From NCBI GenBank assembly GCA_900079685.1, contig LT599019.1, forward strand, positions 699,999-763,998: a DNA stretch of 64,000 bases, read 5' to 3'. This DNA comes from an uncultured delta proteobacterium (GTDB lineage: Bacteria > Desulfobacterota > Desulfovibrionia > Desulfovibrionales > Desulfovibrionaceae). This document shows positions 27,937 through 38,635 of this stretch, one piece after another. The notes under the pieces were generated by a model. It had not been told where the DNA came from, did not search any database, and worked only from the letters and a program-made list of their open reading frames with translations. Both the position numbers and the translations under genes were made by a program. Every line of letters begins with the position of its first letter. The first letter of the stretch is position 1.

Positions 27937-30900
27937 TAATGGAACCGATGACTCCGCCGCCTTGGGCATTGGCATATTGCGTGGTGTGGCTGGCAATCGC
28001 CTTGTTGCCTTCGATCGTTCCAGCCAAAATATCAAGCCCTGCGAATACCCCGCCTCCAAGAACTAAACTACCACCGGAACCGTCAGTAACAGTTATAGAG
28101 TTGTTTTTAATGAGAGTTCCAGGCAGTAAGGATATTGAAGAACTGGCCGGTCCGTAGTATTCCAAGCCGCCACCGTACAAATATGAGGATGAGCCGCTTC
28201 CGCTTAGTGTCTGGTTTTGAATATTCAGCTTGCCGGAAAAGGTTCCGCTATACCGGCTGTTCGTAGGTCTGTTCCCCAATACCACACGCCCGCCGGTGTA
28301 ATCGGCCAGGGTGATGTTGGCGGAACTGCCGCCCGCGTAGACCCATAGCCCGCCCCTGAAATCAACGGCGTTGTTGAACACGATGTTCCCGGTCCCGGCG
28401 ATATCCAGCCGCCCCGTGGGGGTAATGACCGAGCCCTGGCTGATGTCCGTGCGGCCCACAATCTTGCCGCCGCTGAAGGTGTAGCTGCCGCCGGTTATGC
28501 TCATGCCGGCGGTTTCCACCTGGGTGCCCGCGCCCGCGCCCACGGTCACGGCCATGGGAGAGGCCGGGCTGCCCGCGCCCGTGCCGTCGAACTTTGCCAG
28601 ATCGCCCAGCACGAACTTGGAGGAACCGGGCAGCCAGTTGGTGTTGGTATAATTCCAGGTTCCGGCCGTGCCGCCCCAGGTCTTTTCGCTGCTGTCCTGG
28701 TTCAGGCCGGCAATAACCTGCAACTCGTAATCCTCGTTGTTCAGGACTGCGGACAGCCTCATGGTCGCCGGGTCAATGGCGATGCCGCCCACGGTAAACG
28801 TGGTGAAGGTGCCGGCCGCGTTCGAGGCCATGGGGGTTTCCGCCTCAAGCACGGTGTAGGTTCCGTGAATCCAGTCCGAGATATCCAGGGTGTTGCTGCC
28901 GCTGAAAGTCGGGGCCGTGGTGGTGTTCAGCGAGACTATCTTGCCGCTGGCGTTGCCGTTATCCACGCCGAAGCTGAGGGTGCCGCCGTTCAGGGCAAAG
29001 GTGCTGTTGGCATCCAGAGTCAGGGTGGAGCCCAGGTCCACGGTCAGCTTGCCGCCGGAAGAGACGGAAAGTGCGGTGTTCTTGAGGGATGCGGCCGCGC
29101 CTTCGCTTTTCAGGTTGCCGCCGCTGACGTTGAAGGCCAGCAGGCTGCCGGGCGTGGTATTCAGCGCGCCCCGATCAAGGGTAAAGCCGTTGGCGAGGCG
29201 CATGCTGCCGCCGGTAAGGGAAACCGTGTCCCCGCCCGCGCTGTCGAACAGGTTCGGCCCGCCCCAGAGGAAGTTGCCGGCGGATTGCGCCAGGGTAAAG
29301 GTTTTGCCGTTGTTGATGTCCGTGGTGATGCCGTCGGCGATGGTGATCAGGTTGGTGGTGGTGTTGGTGTCCTGAATGGTCAGGAAGGTGTTGGCGGAGG
29401 TGTCCGACAGTGCCTGATCAAACCGTCCGAAGTGGATGGCGTTGGGCGTAGTGACGCCGTTGGCTGTAACGCTGTTGCCGGAAAAGGTGATCGCCCCGGC
29501 CGTGGGGTCGAGGGTCAGGCTGTGTGTGCCGTACGTGGTGGACATAAAAATGGCCCCGCCCTCGGCCCGGGCGCCCGGCCCCGTGGCAATGGCCTGGTTG
29601 TTTGTATACTGGCCCCGGGTAATAACGATATTTGACGGTTCGGCGTAAATTCCGCCGCCAAAAGACCGGGCTTCTCTGGTGTTGCCGGTGCTGGTTGCCT
29701 CGACTTTGTTGCCGGTGACGGAGCCGGACAGAGTTGTGAGACTGCCATAAGCATGCACGCCGCCGCCGCTGGCATAGACGATGCCGATATCAGAGGTGGC
29801 CGAAGCGGTATTGCCGCTTATTGTACCGGACAGGGTGGTGATATTGCTGGCGTAAACCCCGCCGCCATTGGCCGTGACCACAGTGGTCGCGGTACCGTTT
29901 TCATCTTTGGCTTCGACCGTGTTGCCGCTCACCACGCCGGACAGAGTGTCTATGTCCCTGGCGGAAATTCCGCCGCCGATGGCGTCGGCCCAGTCATCGT
30001 GCACGGCGTTCAGGCTGTTGCCGCTGATGACAGATCCATCCAGAATGGAGAGCGGCTGCCCATTTCGAGTGTGAGCCATCAACCCGCCGCCCTCGACGCT
30101 GGTGCCGGTCAGCGTCTGGTTTTGGATGTTCAGCTTGCCGGAAAAAATGCCAGTGTAGGGACTGCCATAACTCGCGCCCAGCACCACACGTCCACCAGTA
30201 TAGTCGGCCAAGGTGATGTTGGCGGAACTGCCGCCCGCAACTGTCATCCCGCCGCTGAAATCCACGGCGTTGTTGAACACGATGTTCCCGGTTCCGGCGA
30301 TATCCAGCCGGCCCGTGGGAGTCATGTTGCCCCGGCTGATGTCCGTGCGGCCGACAATCTTGCCGCCGCTGAAGGTGTAGCTGCCGCCGGTTATGCTCAT
30401 GCCGGCGGTTTCCACCTGCGTGCCCGCGCCAGCGCCCACGGTCACGGCCATGGGAGAGGCCGGGCTGCCCGCGCCCGTGCCGTCGAACTTTGCCAGATCT
30501 CCCAGCACGAACTTGGAGGAGCCGGGCAGCCAGTTGGTGTTGGTGTAGTTCCATGTGCCGCTGGTGCCGCCCCAGGTCTTTTCCGCGCTGTCCTGGTTCA
30601 GGGCGGCGGTGACTTGCAGGTCCTTGCCGCTGTTGGCAAGGGCCGCGCTGACGTTCATGGTCAGCGGGTCGATGTCGTTGCCGCCCACAGTGAAGGTCTG
30701 AAAGGTGTCGATCACGCCCGGTCCCATGGCTTTTCCCGCGCTCAGCACTGTATACGTGCCCTGGAGCCAGTCGGAAATATCCAGAGTATTGGAACCGGCA
30801 AAGGCGGGAATTCTTGCGGTGTTGGCGGTCATGTCGATCTTGCCGCTGGTGTTGCCCGCGCCCACGCCAAAGCTGAGGGTGCCGCCATCCAGCCTGAAGG

Positions 30901-32995
30901 AACTGTCCGGCCCCAGAGTCAGGGTGGAACCGGCATCCACAAAGAGGGTGCCACTGCCGATATTCAGGCTGCTGTTGGTAGTCAGGTTACTGTCGCCGCT
31001 CAGGCTTATGGTCTCGAAATTCCTGATTCCCTTTACCGCGCCGGTAAATCCTTCAGCCTTGAGCGTGTTGCCGGTGACCATGTCGCCGGTCGCCCCCAAT
31101 GTGCTGCCCCCGCCGTACAGGGTGGAGGCGGTCAGGTTTGGGGTGCCGTACAGGGTCACGATATTGTTCGTGGCGCCGGCCGCGCCTTGAATCGCCACGC
31201 CGCCGTACACATCGCCGGTTATCAGGGCGGTGTCGCCTATGGTCACGCTGTTGCCGGTGGCGGCTGTTGCGGATGAAGCGCCGTGGACGGTTCCCACACT
31301 GGCGTCGCCGGCGATTACTACGCTGTTGCCGGCAGCGCCCCCGGACGAGCTTGAGCCGCCGCTGACGTAACCGCTCACAGTGCCGCCGGTGATTTTCACC
31401 CGGTTATTGTCGGCGCCGGTGACGCCCGTGCCCCCGGCCACGCCGCCGTCTATGGAGCCCGCGCTGACTGTTACCGTATTGCCCGCGGCTTCGCCGGCTT
31501 CCCTGGAGTAACCGCCGGTCACCTGCCCCACGATATCGGCGCCGCCGCTGATGTGTACCGTATTGTCGGAAGCCGGGCCGGTTCCGAAAAAGACGTAGCC
31601 GCCGGCTATGCCGTTGCCGACGCTGCCGCCGGAAATGGTGACGGAGTTGTTCAGGGCTTCGCCGTTATCGGTTACGCCGCCCGTAAGCGTGCCGAACACC
31701 GTGCCGCCGGACATGTCTATACTGTTGCCGTCAACATTGCCGTCGACGCTTTCGCCGCCGGCAATGTTGTTGACCGTGCCGCTGGAGATGGCGACTCTGT
31801 TGTCTTCGGACAGACCGCTTTTGCTGAATCCGCCGGCAACCCAGCCGCCGGAGCCTCCCGCGCCGTCGCCCACCTGACCGCCGCTGATGCTCACGCTGTT
31901 GCCGGAAACGTCGGCCGTGCCCCAACTGCCGCCGCCGTACGCGTTGCCGCTCACTACGCCGCCGCTTATGTCGAGGCTGTTATCCGTGGAGTCGCCGTCT
32001 TTGCTGCGGCCCGCTATGATGTTGTTGCCCACGGAGCCAGCGGACATGGTCACGCTGTTGCCGGAAACAAGAGCGCTTCCCCAACTGCCGCCGCCATAGA
32101 CGTACGCGCCCACGGAGCCCCCGCTGATGGTCACGCTGTTGCCTTCAAGCGTTCCCGAACCGCCTTCCGCGCCAATGACGGATTTTGTAACCGTTCCCGC
32201 GCGAAAAATGACGCTGTTGTCCGAGGCCAGGCCACTCGCGCTGTAGGCTCCCAGAGCCCAATTGCCCACCAGGGCGGACGCGCCGTCGATGGTAAGCCGG
32301 TTGCCGGAAACATCCCCGGCGGCGCCGCCGTATCCGCCGTAAGCGTTATTGCCCACCGTGCCGCCCGTGACGGTGGCGCTGTTGCCGGTAGCCTTCCCCG
32401 CTCCGTTGGAGGAACCGCCGTAAAGGTTGCCGGTGACAGTTCCTCCGGACAAGGTAATCGCGTTTTCCGCAACATCTCCCAGCAGGCTGATGCCAGCAAG
32501 GGCATTGCCCCCAACCGTGCCGCCGGAAATGAACGCCCGGTTGCGAAAGGCGCCGTTGTCCGTCACGTCGTAGCCGCCATACACATTGTTGCTCACTGAT
32601 CCTTGCACAAGATTCACGGTGTTTCCCGTAACGCTCTCCGTGCTGCTGATGCCGCTGAAAACCCGTGCCGGAATGTTCCCGCCGGAGAAATCAAGCGTGA
32701 TCGTATTGCCCGATGCGCCTGGGCTGGCGGTTGTCCCGATGAAAAGGCTGTCGGCGGTGCTGGTTGGATCGGGCGCGGTTTGCAGGGCAGGATTTGTGCC
32801 GTCATAGGTAATAGTTTCCCCGGCCAGCGCCGGCCAAGCCGCCGGCAGGAAGAAAAGCCCCAGGAGGGCGCAAAGCAGGGCGACCCGCAGAAGGCTGGTT
32901 CCCGGCCGCCCTCGTTGGCGCTGTTCCGCTTTCCATCCATCATTCCATGCGTTCTTTTCCATATCGCCCGCGCGGGATATCTTTGTAGCGGCCAT
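27937..32995 (-). pseudogene. giant autotransporter, 5' half (signal and passenger)
   Basis: The gene starts at 32995 (AAGGAGG six bases upstream). The product has a long N-terminal extension typical of large autotransporters (charged residues 1-36, then LLRVALLCALLGLFFLPAAW and cleavage after ALA near 58) and about 1,630 residues of passenger. The first third carries about twenty repeats of the type GNSVTISGGSVGxxxYGG, like AIDA/pertactin-type beta helices; later parts hold long near-duplicate modules. The frame ends inside the IS with three alien codons (RAC). Surface adhesin or biofilm factor is the usual role; this copy is split and cannot be displayed unless the IS leaves. Confidence 0.9.
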
Positions 32996-33375
32996 GTCTG
33001 CCTCCTTATTTTTTCCTGTCCCGTTGTTTTTGCCCTCAAACCGGGGTATGCTGAAAAGTTTGGGTCAAGCATGGCACAAAAAAAAATTCTTGCAGAGCGT
33101 AGACGCGAAATTTTTTGTCTACTCCCCTCTTTGGAGAGCATAGATAAAGCTATTTCAGTATATTATATCTCCCTCCTTCCCGTTTCCGGGCAGGGGGGAG
33201 TAGATGCGGCGGAGGGGGGGGAGTAGGTCGAGGCAAAGGGGGAAATGAAAAGCGGATATTTTTGTCTTGTAAAATCCAACACTTTTTACTAATTTTTCAC
33301 TGTGGTTGTATGTAATATTGCCCCTGGAGATGGTGTTTTCCGGTTCCTGCAATGCACAGGCAAAGGGAGGCCCGC
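32996..33375. other. divergent promoter region, autotransporter and M20 gene
   Basis: This 380-bp A+T-rich gap separates two divergent transcription units. It holds the AAGGAGG site of the autotransporter at its left edge and the GGGAGG site of the M20 gene at its right edge, with A+T-rich segments at 33060-33170 and 33240-33320 suited to promoters. No operator symmetry was obvious. Confidence 0.55.
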
Positions 33376-34776
33376 ATGCGACTATATTCATCCGCCATGA
33401 CCCGCCTTGCACTGCTTTGTCTGTTCGCCGTCTTTGCGGCACAGACCGTGAGCCTTTCCCCCGCCGTTGCCGCCTCTCTCCTGGCCGCGCAGGAAAAACC
33501 GGACAAAAACGCCGTTGCGTTGCAGCGCCTGCTGGACGATATCGGCAAGCAGCGGGCCGAGGTTATTTCCATCCAGCGCGAGTTGACGGCCCGGCCGGCG
33601 CTGGCTCCGGAATCCGGCGGCGAGGGAGAAGAGGCCAAAGCCCGCTGGATTGAGGAATGGCTGCGGCAAAAGGGGTTTCCCCTTGTGGAGCGCCTGGATT
33701 ACCTCGACGCAAAGGTGCCCTCGGGGCAGCGGCCCAACCTTGTGCTCCGCCTGCCGGGGCAATCCGGCCGCACTCTCTGGCTGGTCTGTCATCTGCATGT
33801 AGCCACTCCCGGCCCCCTGGACAGATGGCAGGGCTCACCCTGGACCTTGCGCGTGGAGGGCGACACCGTGTACGGGCGCGGGGTCATGGACAACCACCAG
33901 TCCATCGCGGCGGCGTTGCTCCTGTTCGAGAACCTTAAACGCCAGCAGATAACGCCGCCCATGGGCCTGGGTCTGGTGTTGCACGCCCAGACCAACGGCT
34001 TCCGGCATGTTCTGGCGAAAAGGCCGGATATTTTCGCGCCGGACGACCTGCTCATTGTGCCGGATTTCGGCAACCCCAAGGGCACGTCCATAGCTCTTGC
34101 CGAAAAAGGTCTGCTCTGGCTGAACATCTGCATCAAGGGCGAACAGAAGCACAGCGGCAGCCCCCAGGGCGGGCACAACACGCTACGGATCGGCGCCCGG
34201 TTCATCAGGGATATGGACGAACTCGCCAAATCCCTGTCGGCGGCTGTTCCCATGTTCCAAGCCCCGTATGTCACCTTTGAGCCGACCATGGTACTGCCGA
34301 CCGCCGGGTCCAGCAACGCCGTGCCGGCGGAATTCACCTTTTCCGTGGACTGCCGGTTCACTCCGATCTATTCCCCGGCGGACATCATGAAAGAATTCCG
34401 TACCCTGGCCGACAAGCTGGAGCGCGAGGAAGGGGTCAGCATCAACCTCACGGAAACCTTGTCCTATTATTCACCGCCGCCCACCCGGCAGGATAGTCCC
34501 GTGGTCCTCGCGGTGCTGCGCTCTCTTGCGGCGGAGGGCGTGAAGGACGTTTCCTTTGTCGGCATCAATACCGTGAGCTCCGCCACGCCCATCCGTGAAA
34601 AAGGTCTTGCCGTGGCCGAATGGGGCAAAATGGACGATACGCGCCGCCAGATCGCTAATGAATCCACAACCGTTTCCGCTAGTATCGAAGAAGCCCGCGT
34701 TTTCGCGCGTATCCTTTTTGACCAGGAAGCCGCCAAGGCCGCCCCGGCCAATGCCGGAGAGGAGAAAACGCCCTGA
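33376..34776 (+). CDS. secreted M20-family peptidase-like protein (probably inactive)
   Basis: The start at 33376 has GGGAGG upstream and yields 466 aa with a signal peptide (about 1-34, ending AVAAS). The fold matches M20 (ArgE/DapE type): YGRGVMDNHQ with Asp172, IVPDFGN, and AEKGLLWLNICIKGEQKHSGSPQGGHN. Key residues are lost. The HxD motif reads HLH (139-141), the Glu-Glu pair is replaced by HAQTN (203-207), and the C-terminal metal His is replaced in NESTTV. A paralogue at 59214-60641 keeps HLD and NEHITV. Hydrolysis is therefore unlikely; ligand binding or regulation is an inference. The membrane-protein gene follows after 3 bp. Confidence 0.85.
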   Translation: MRLYSSAMTRLALLCLFAVFAAQTVSLSPAVAASLLAAQEKPDKNAVALQRLLDDIGKQRAEVISIQRELTARPALAPESGGEGEEAKARWIEEWLRQKGFPLVERLDYLDAKVPSGQRPNLVLRLPGQSGRTLWLVCHLHVATPGPLDRWQGSPWTLRVEGDTVYGRGVMDNHQSIAAALLLFENLKRQQITPPMGLGLVLHAQTNGFRHVLAKRPDIFAPDDLLIVPDFGNPKGTSIALAEKGLLWLNICIKGEQKHSGSPQGGHNTLRIGARFIRDMDELAKSLSAAVPMFQAPYVTFEPTMVLPTAGSSNAVPAEFTFSVDCRFTPIYSPADIMKEFRTLADKLEREEGVSINLTETLSYYSPPPTRQDSPVVLAVLRSLAAEGVKDVSFVGINTVSSATPIREKGLAVAEWGKMDDTRRQIANESTTVSASIEEARVFARILFDQEAAKAAPANAGEEKTP

Positions 34777-34779
34777 GCC

Positions 34780-35961
34780 ATGTTCGCTATGATTGCGCCA
34801 TCCTCTGATCAGCCCGTCGGGCAACACCGCGTTTTTTCCGGCGGGGAAGCGCGGATCGCCGCGCTCATTGGCTGCGGCTTCGCCTTGGCCTTCGGCTGGG
34901 TCTGGTCCGGGGCGCTACGTGATCTGTGGCTGGCGGACGCCTTGACCGATACCCTGTTTTCCGGGCATGGCACGACAGTCTTTTTCGCGGTTTTGCTGGC
35001 GGTATTTCTCACGGGCGGGGTAATCGGCAGCGTTGCCGGAGGCGCACGCCCGAACCGCGTTCCGGCTTGGGCCTTTCCGGTTCTTGCGCACGGCGCGGCA
35101 TTGCTGCCGCTGGGCGTCTCGCTTCTGGCTTCCGGCGAACCAGGCGGCGTTGCCACGGCCGCAAGCCTGGGGCTGGCCGGTGGGCTGGCCGGTCTGTACT
35201 GGGCCTCGGTTCTGCTTCGATTGACGCCTGCCGCCGCCGGTACGGCCCTGGCTGTCGCCGGGTTGGGCATTGCGGGGCTGGCTGGACTGACGGAGGCCCT
35301 TTCGCCAGCGACGCAATCCTGGCCCTTTTCCGCCGTTTCGCCGGTTTGCGCGGGCATTGCACTGCTGATTGCATGGCTGCTCGCACTCCGGACAAAGGGG
35401 GAAACCGGCAACAAACAAACCGAGGCCCGGATCGCGCGTCTGCCAAAGAAAACGGCCGCTGCCCTGGCTTTGTCGATTGCCGTTCTGGGCGCGCTGTTCA
35501 GCGCCGAAGGCTATGCCGCTCCCACGCCCTGGTTGCAGGCGGGACTTGAAGCGGCGGGAACGCTGTCGGCGCTTGCGCCTTATTTTATTATGCAGAAACG
35601 CGGCGCTTTCCGGGAACGCCCGCCGCTGTTTTCCTCTCTGGCTCTTCCCCTGGCTCTGGCCCTGGCCATGATACCTTTGGCCTTGCTCTGGCCGGCAGCT
35701 TTTTCCTGGGCGCTGCATCTGGCCACGGGCGCGCTTCTGGCCGCAGCCGCCATGCAGTTGGCCGTCCGCAGCCCGGCTAGTCGTGACGCCGCGCCACGTA
35801 GAGCAGGGAATCCCGGCCTTTCCAGCTACGCCCTGGCCATGCTGCCGGTGGCTCTGAATGCCGGGTTTTTTGCCGGTTCTAGGGCCGCGCTGCTGTGGAG
35901 GCGGGAGAATACCGGCCTTGCGGCTCTGGTTTTCATTTGCCTGGCCGCCTTGTTTGCGCTA
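34780..35961 (+). pseudogene. polytopic membrane protein of LuxR-regulator type, interrupted by IS
   Basis: About 394 codons remain before the IS at 35962. The protein begins with GEARIAALIGCGFALAFGWVW, the same helix-1 signature as the regulators at 36850 and 57561, and has about 12 hydrophobic segments. In the related gene a LuxR HTH follows the membrane part, but here the IS intervenes. Removing the IS and one TA gives a frame that runs without a stop through 21 codons into the start of the next regulator at 36850. The ancestral gene was therefore either a double-membrane-domain regulator of about 894 aa or a fusion left by an older deletion. It now ends with six IS-derived residues. Confidence 0.75.
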
Positions 35962-36784
35962 GGGCCTGTTAACACTATTTGAGGGCCTCAACGATGAGAG
36001 CGAAAACGATAAAGGCAAGGAACATGACATCCAGCTTGTCATAGCGAGTCGCTATGCGCCTGAAGCCTTTAAGTCTCCTGAACAACCTCTCAACTTCGTT
36101 GCGTTTTTTGTATAGCTCTTTGTCATACTCCCACGGCTTCAGCCGATTGGGATTTGGCGGAACCACCGGTTCGTAGCCCAAGGCGCGACTTAAGCACTGT
36201 GTTTCATTGCCTTCATAGGCTCTGTCCATGAGAAGGCTATATCGCTTCGGAGCAGGGCCAAGGCGTTCCAAGAGCCTTCGGCCCTGAGGCGCATCCCCGG
36301 CATTGCCGGGGGAGAGACTGAATATCAACGCGCATTCGGCTGACGCGGCAACCATATGAATTTTGGTTGTCCATCCGCCCCTGGATTTTCCGATGGATTG
36401 TGGACCAGTTTTTTTAAGGCCCCTGTTCCGTCGGGGTGAACTTTAACAATAGTGCTGTCGAGAGAGAAGGCTTCTATTTTGATGGAGATCAAGCGTTCCC
36501 GCTGGAGGCGTTCAAAGATTCTGTCAAGTACGCCATTTTTGCTCCATCGACTCATGCGAGTATAAATAGAATGCCAGTTTCCAAACTCTTTCGGCAGACT
36601 TCGCCACTTGCAGCCATTTTCGGCAACATACAAGATGGCATTGATAATTTTAAGGTTGTCCTGGGTAACGTTGCCGCGCTGTCGCGGAAAACTATCCGCA
36701 ATGCGCTCGTATTGTTCTTTGGAAATCTTCATGGGTTAATTGTAACCCGATATAAACATTTTTGCAATTAGTGTTAACAGGCCC
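35962..36784 (-). mobile_element. IS5-family (IS427-like) insertion sequence, copy 2
   Basis: This copy is also 823 bp, with the same inverted terminal repeats, flanked by TA at 35960-35961 and 36785-36786 within GCTA...TAGC. It is inverted relative to copy 1 and encodes the same predicted proteins, so it moved recently. It interrupts the membrane-regulator gene. Confidence 0.93.
35975..36732 (-). CDS. IS5-family transposase, made by -1 frameshift (copy 2)
   Basis: The two frames (36732 down to 36325, and 36355 down to 35975) are identical in predicted protein to those of copy 1. The slippery run of seven A residues on the coding strand lies at 36409-36415. All three catalytic acidic residues of the DDE core are present in the frameshifted product. 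Confidence 0.88.
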
Positions 36785-36849
36785 TAGCCCGCCCGGCGCG
36801 AGAACGCGCCGAGCGAAAGGGCGGCGCTCCGGCCGCGGTATCCCATGGT

Positions 36850-38289
36850 ATGCGGGTGGCGATGGCTTCCATACTGCATACCCTGCCGCCCTTGACTCGG
36901 CAGGAGGTCCGGCGGGCCTGCGTCACCGGTCTGGGGTTCGCCCTGGCCATGGGCTGGATCTGGTTTCCCGGCATGCAGATTCTTTGTCCGCCCTTGCTGC
37001 GCACCGTTGCCCCGCCCATGGGCGAGGGGGCCATGTTGTTCCTAGCCACCCTGAGTCTGGGGTATCCGCTCTTGGGGTTGGGCGCGGGCATCATTTCGGG
37101 CAGGCTTTCGCCGCACCTGCTGCATGCCGCGACGCTGCCTTTCATTTTCATACTGGTCTATCAGGCCGCTCCGTCTCCCTCTTTCACCCTGCTTTTCGCC
37201 CTGCTGGCCGGCTTGGCTTCGGTATGCGCCGGGCTCTACTGGCTGACTGCCATGTTCGCCCACCGACCGGCCTGCGCGGGGCTTTCCTTCGCCGTCTCAG
37301 GCTTTGCGGCGGCGGGAATATCCCTGGTAGCCGCGTACCAGCCGCCGGACTCTCTGCGATACGTTCTGCCCCTGCTCATCGCCGCTGCCTGGCCTTTGGC
37401 GCTGCTCCGGCCGGAGTCGCCGCCCAGAGAAAAGCGGCTCGGGACGGTAAGCCCTTCCGGCATGCCGGACATCTGGTTTCTGATCCCGGCCATGTTCCTG
37501 ATGGGCTTTCTGGAAAAACTCCTGCTGGCCGGAAACGGACCCGCCGGCCCGGCCCTGCTGTGCTTGTGCAGCGCTTTGGGCGGAGCGGCCGCTCTGTTTC
37601 TCACCCAAACCACGCCGGCAATGCGGGGCTGGAAGAGCGTTTGCCTGGCGTTGCTGCTGCCCATCCCAGGGCTTATGGCCGGCTGGGGCGCGGCTTTTTC
37701 CCAAGCCGCCACAGGCATGGTCAGCGCGCTGGTGGTCATGGAGCTGTCCGTCTATTTCGACCGCATCCGGACGAGCAGAATTATCGCCACCGGCGTCGCG
37801 GCCGGGGGCATAGCCATGCTGTTCAACCTCGGCTACGCCGTGGGCGATGGGGTGATCGCCGCCATGCCGGAAACGGATCTCGTCACCGTGCTGGTCTGCC
37901 TTGTCGCATCCGGAGTCGCAGCTTTTCTCGGCACTGTTCTGGCGCACAGGCAGCCGATTCCAGTTGCCGAATCCTTCGTGCCGCCGCCTGTTCCGGCCGG
38001 AGGGCAAGCGGATTTTGCCTCCCCAAGCGGATATGCGACAAATTCGGGAAGCGACTATCCGGCCCAGGATGCGCCGGAAGCTCCGGACATCGTCGATTCC
38101 GGCCTGACCGCCACGGAACAGCGCATAGCGGAGCTTCTACGCCAGGGGCACACCAACGCCGGCATCAGCGACGAGTTGGGCATCGCCCTGACCACTACCC
38201 GCGTTCACCTGCGCAGCATTCACAAAAAAATGGCAACAGGCAGCCGCGAGGAACTGGTGGGGCGGTTAAGAGAAATGATAAGGGAGTGA
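36850..38289 (+). CDS. membrane-anchored LuxR-type regulator
   Basis: The 479-aa protein starts MRVAMASILHTLPPLTRQEV, then GLGFALAMGWIWFPG as the first of about 12 membrane helices. After a Pro-rich cytoplasmic linker (about residues 370-415) it ends with a LuxR HTH: LTATEQRIAELLRQGHTNAG, ISDELGIALTTTRVHLRSIH, then KKMATGSREELV. Regulators of this build (polytopic MFS-like sensor plus HTH) are known in Eggerthella and relatives near substrate-inducible genes; here the class is present in a proteobacterium. No clear ribosome site precedes the ATG, in line with the idea that it was the second half of the gene now split by the IS. A role in controlling the neighbouring M20 or autotransporter genes is inferred. 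Confidence 0.85.
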   Translation: MRVAMASILHTLPPLTRQEVRRACVTGLGFALAMGWIWFPGMQILCPPLLRTVAPPMGEGAMLFLATLSLGYPLLGLGAGIISGRLSPHLLHAATLPFIFILVYQAAPSPSFTLLFALLAGLASVCAGLYWLTAMFAHRPACAGLSFAVSGFAAAGISLVAAYQPPDSLRYVLPLLIAAAWPLALLRPESPPREKRLGTVSPSGMPDIWFLIPAMFLMGFLEKLLLAGNGPAGPALLCLCSALGGAAALFLTQTTPAMRGWKSVCLALLLPIPGLMAGWGAAFSQAATGMVSALVVMELSVYFDRIRTSRIIATGVAAGGIAMLFNLGYAVGDGVIAAMPETDLVTVLVCLVASGVAAFLGTVLAHRQPIPVAESFVPPPVPAGGQADFASPSGYATNSGSDYPAQDAPEAPDIVDSGLTATEQRIAELLRQGHTNAGISDELGIALTTTRVHLRSIHKKMATGSREELVGRLREMIRE

Positions 38290-38635
38290 GAGTTTCCTTT
38301 CACCGTTCCGGCCTGGCCATGCGGATCGTAAAACTTGCTGGCAGATTGATCGGTAAACACATCTCTCCGCGTAACGTGTATCTGCCATTTTAGCGGGTAC
38401 CTTTTTAGAGTAACACGGCCGCCACCTTCACCGTGCGGGAACGGAAAATCCCCTTAGGATAATCATGTCAATGTTTGTCCCAGAATCCTTTCTGAGTCCT
38501 AAAAGTCTGGTGTTTTTTACTCAATAGACATCCTCATCGTCACAAGAGACAAGCAAAACGCTGACTATGCCATTCTCCATTTGCCCGTGCGAGAATATCG
38601 CGGTATTAGATTTCCTATAATTACAGGAAACTCCA
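38290..38635. other. upstream region of the hxs operon
   Basis: This 346-bp gap is A+T-rich over its second half (from about 38,460) and should hold the hxs promoter. AGGA lies just before the hxsD ATG. No gene or symmetrical operator was noticed. Confidence 0.5.

Noticed and set aside
31170..32650. Periodic repeats that might suggest a CRISPR array
   Set aside because: The repeats are coding, about 60 bp with variable sequence, and translate to GNSVTISGG-type beta-helix repeats of the autotransporter.
36762..38393. A 543-codon frame overlapping the LuxR regulator
   Set aside because: It starts in the IS end and is a different frame from the regulator with its HTH; sequence is Arg/Pro/Gly-rich without features.
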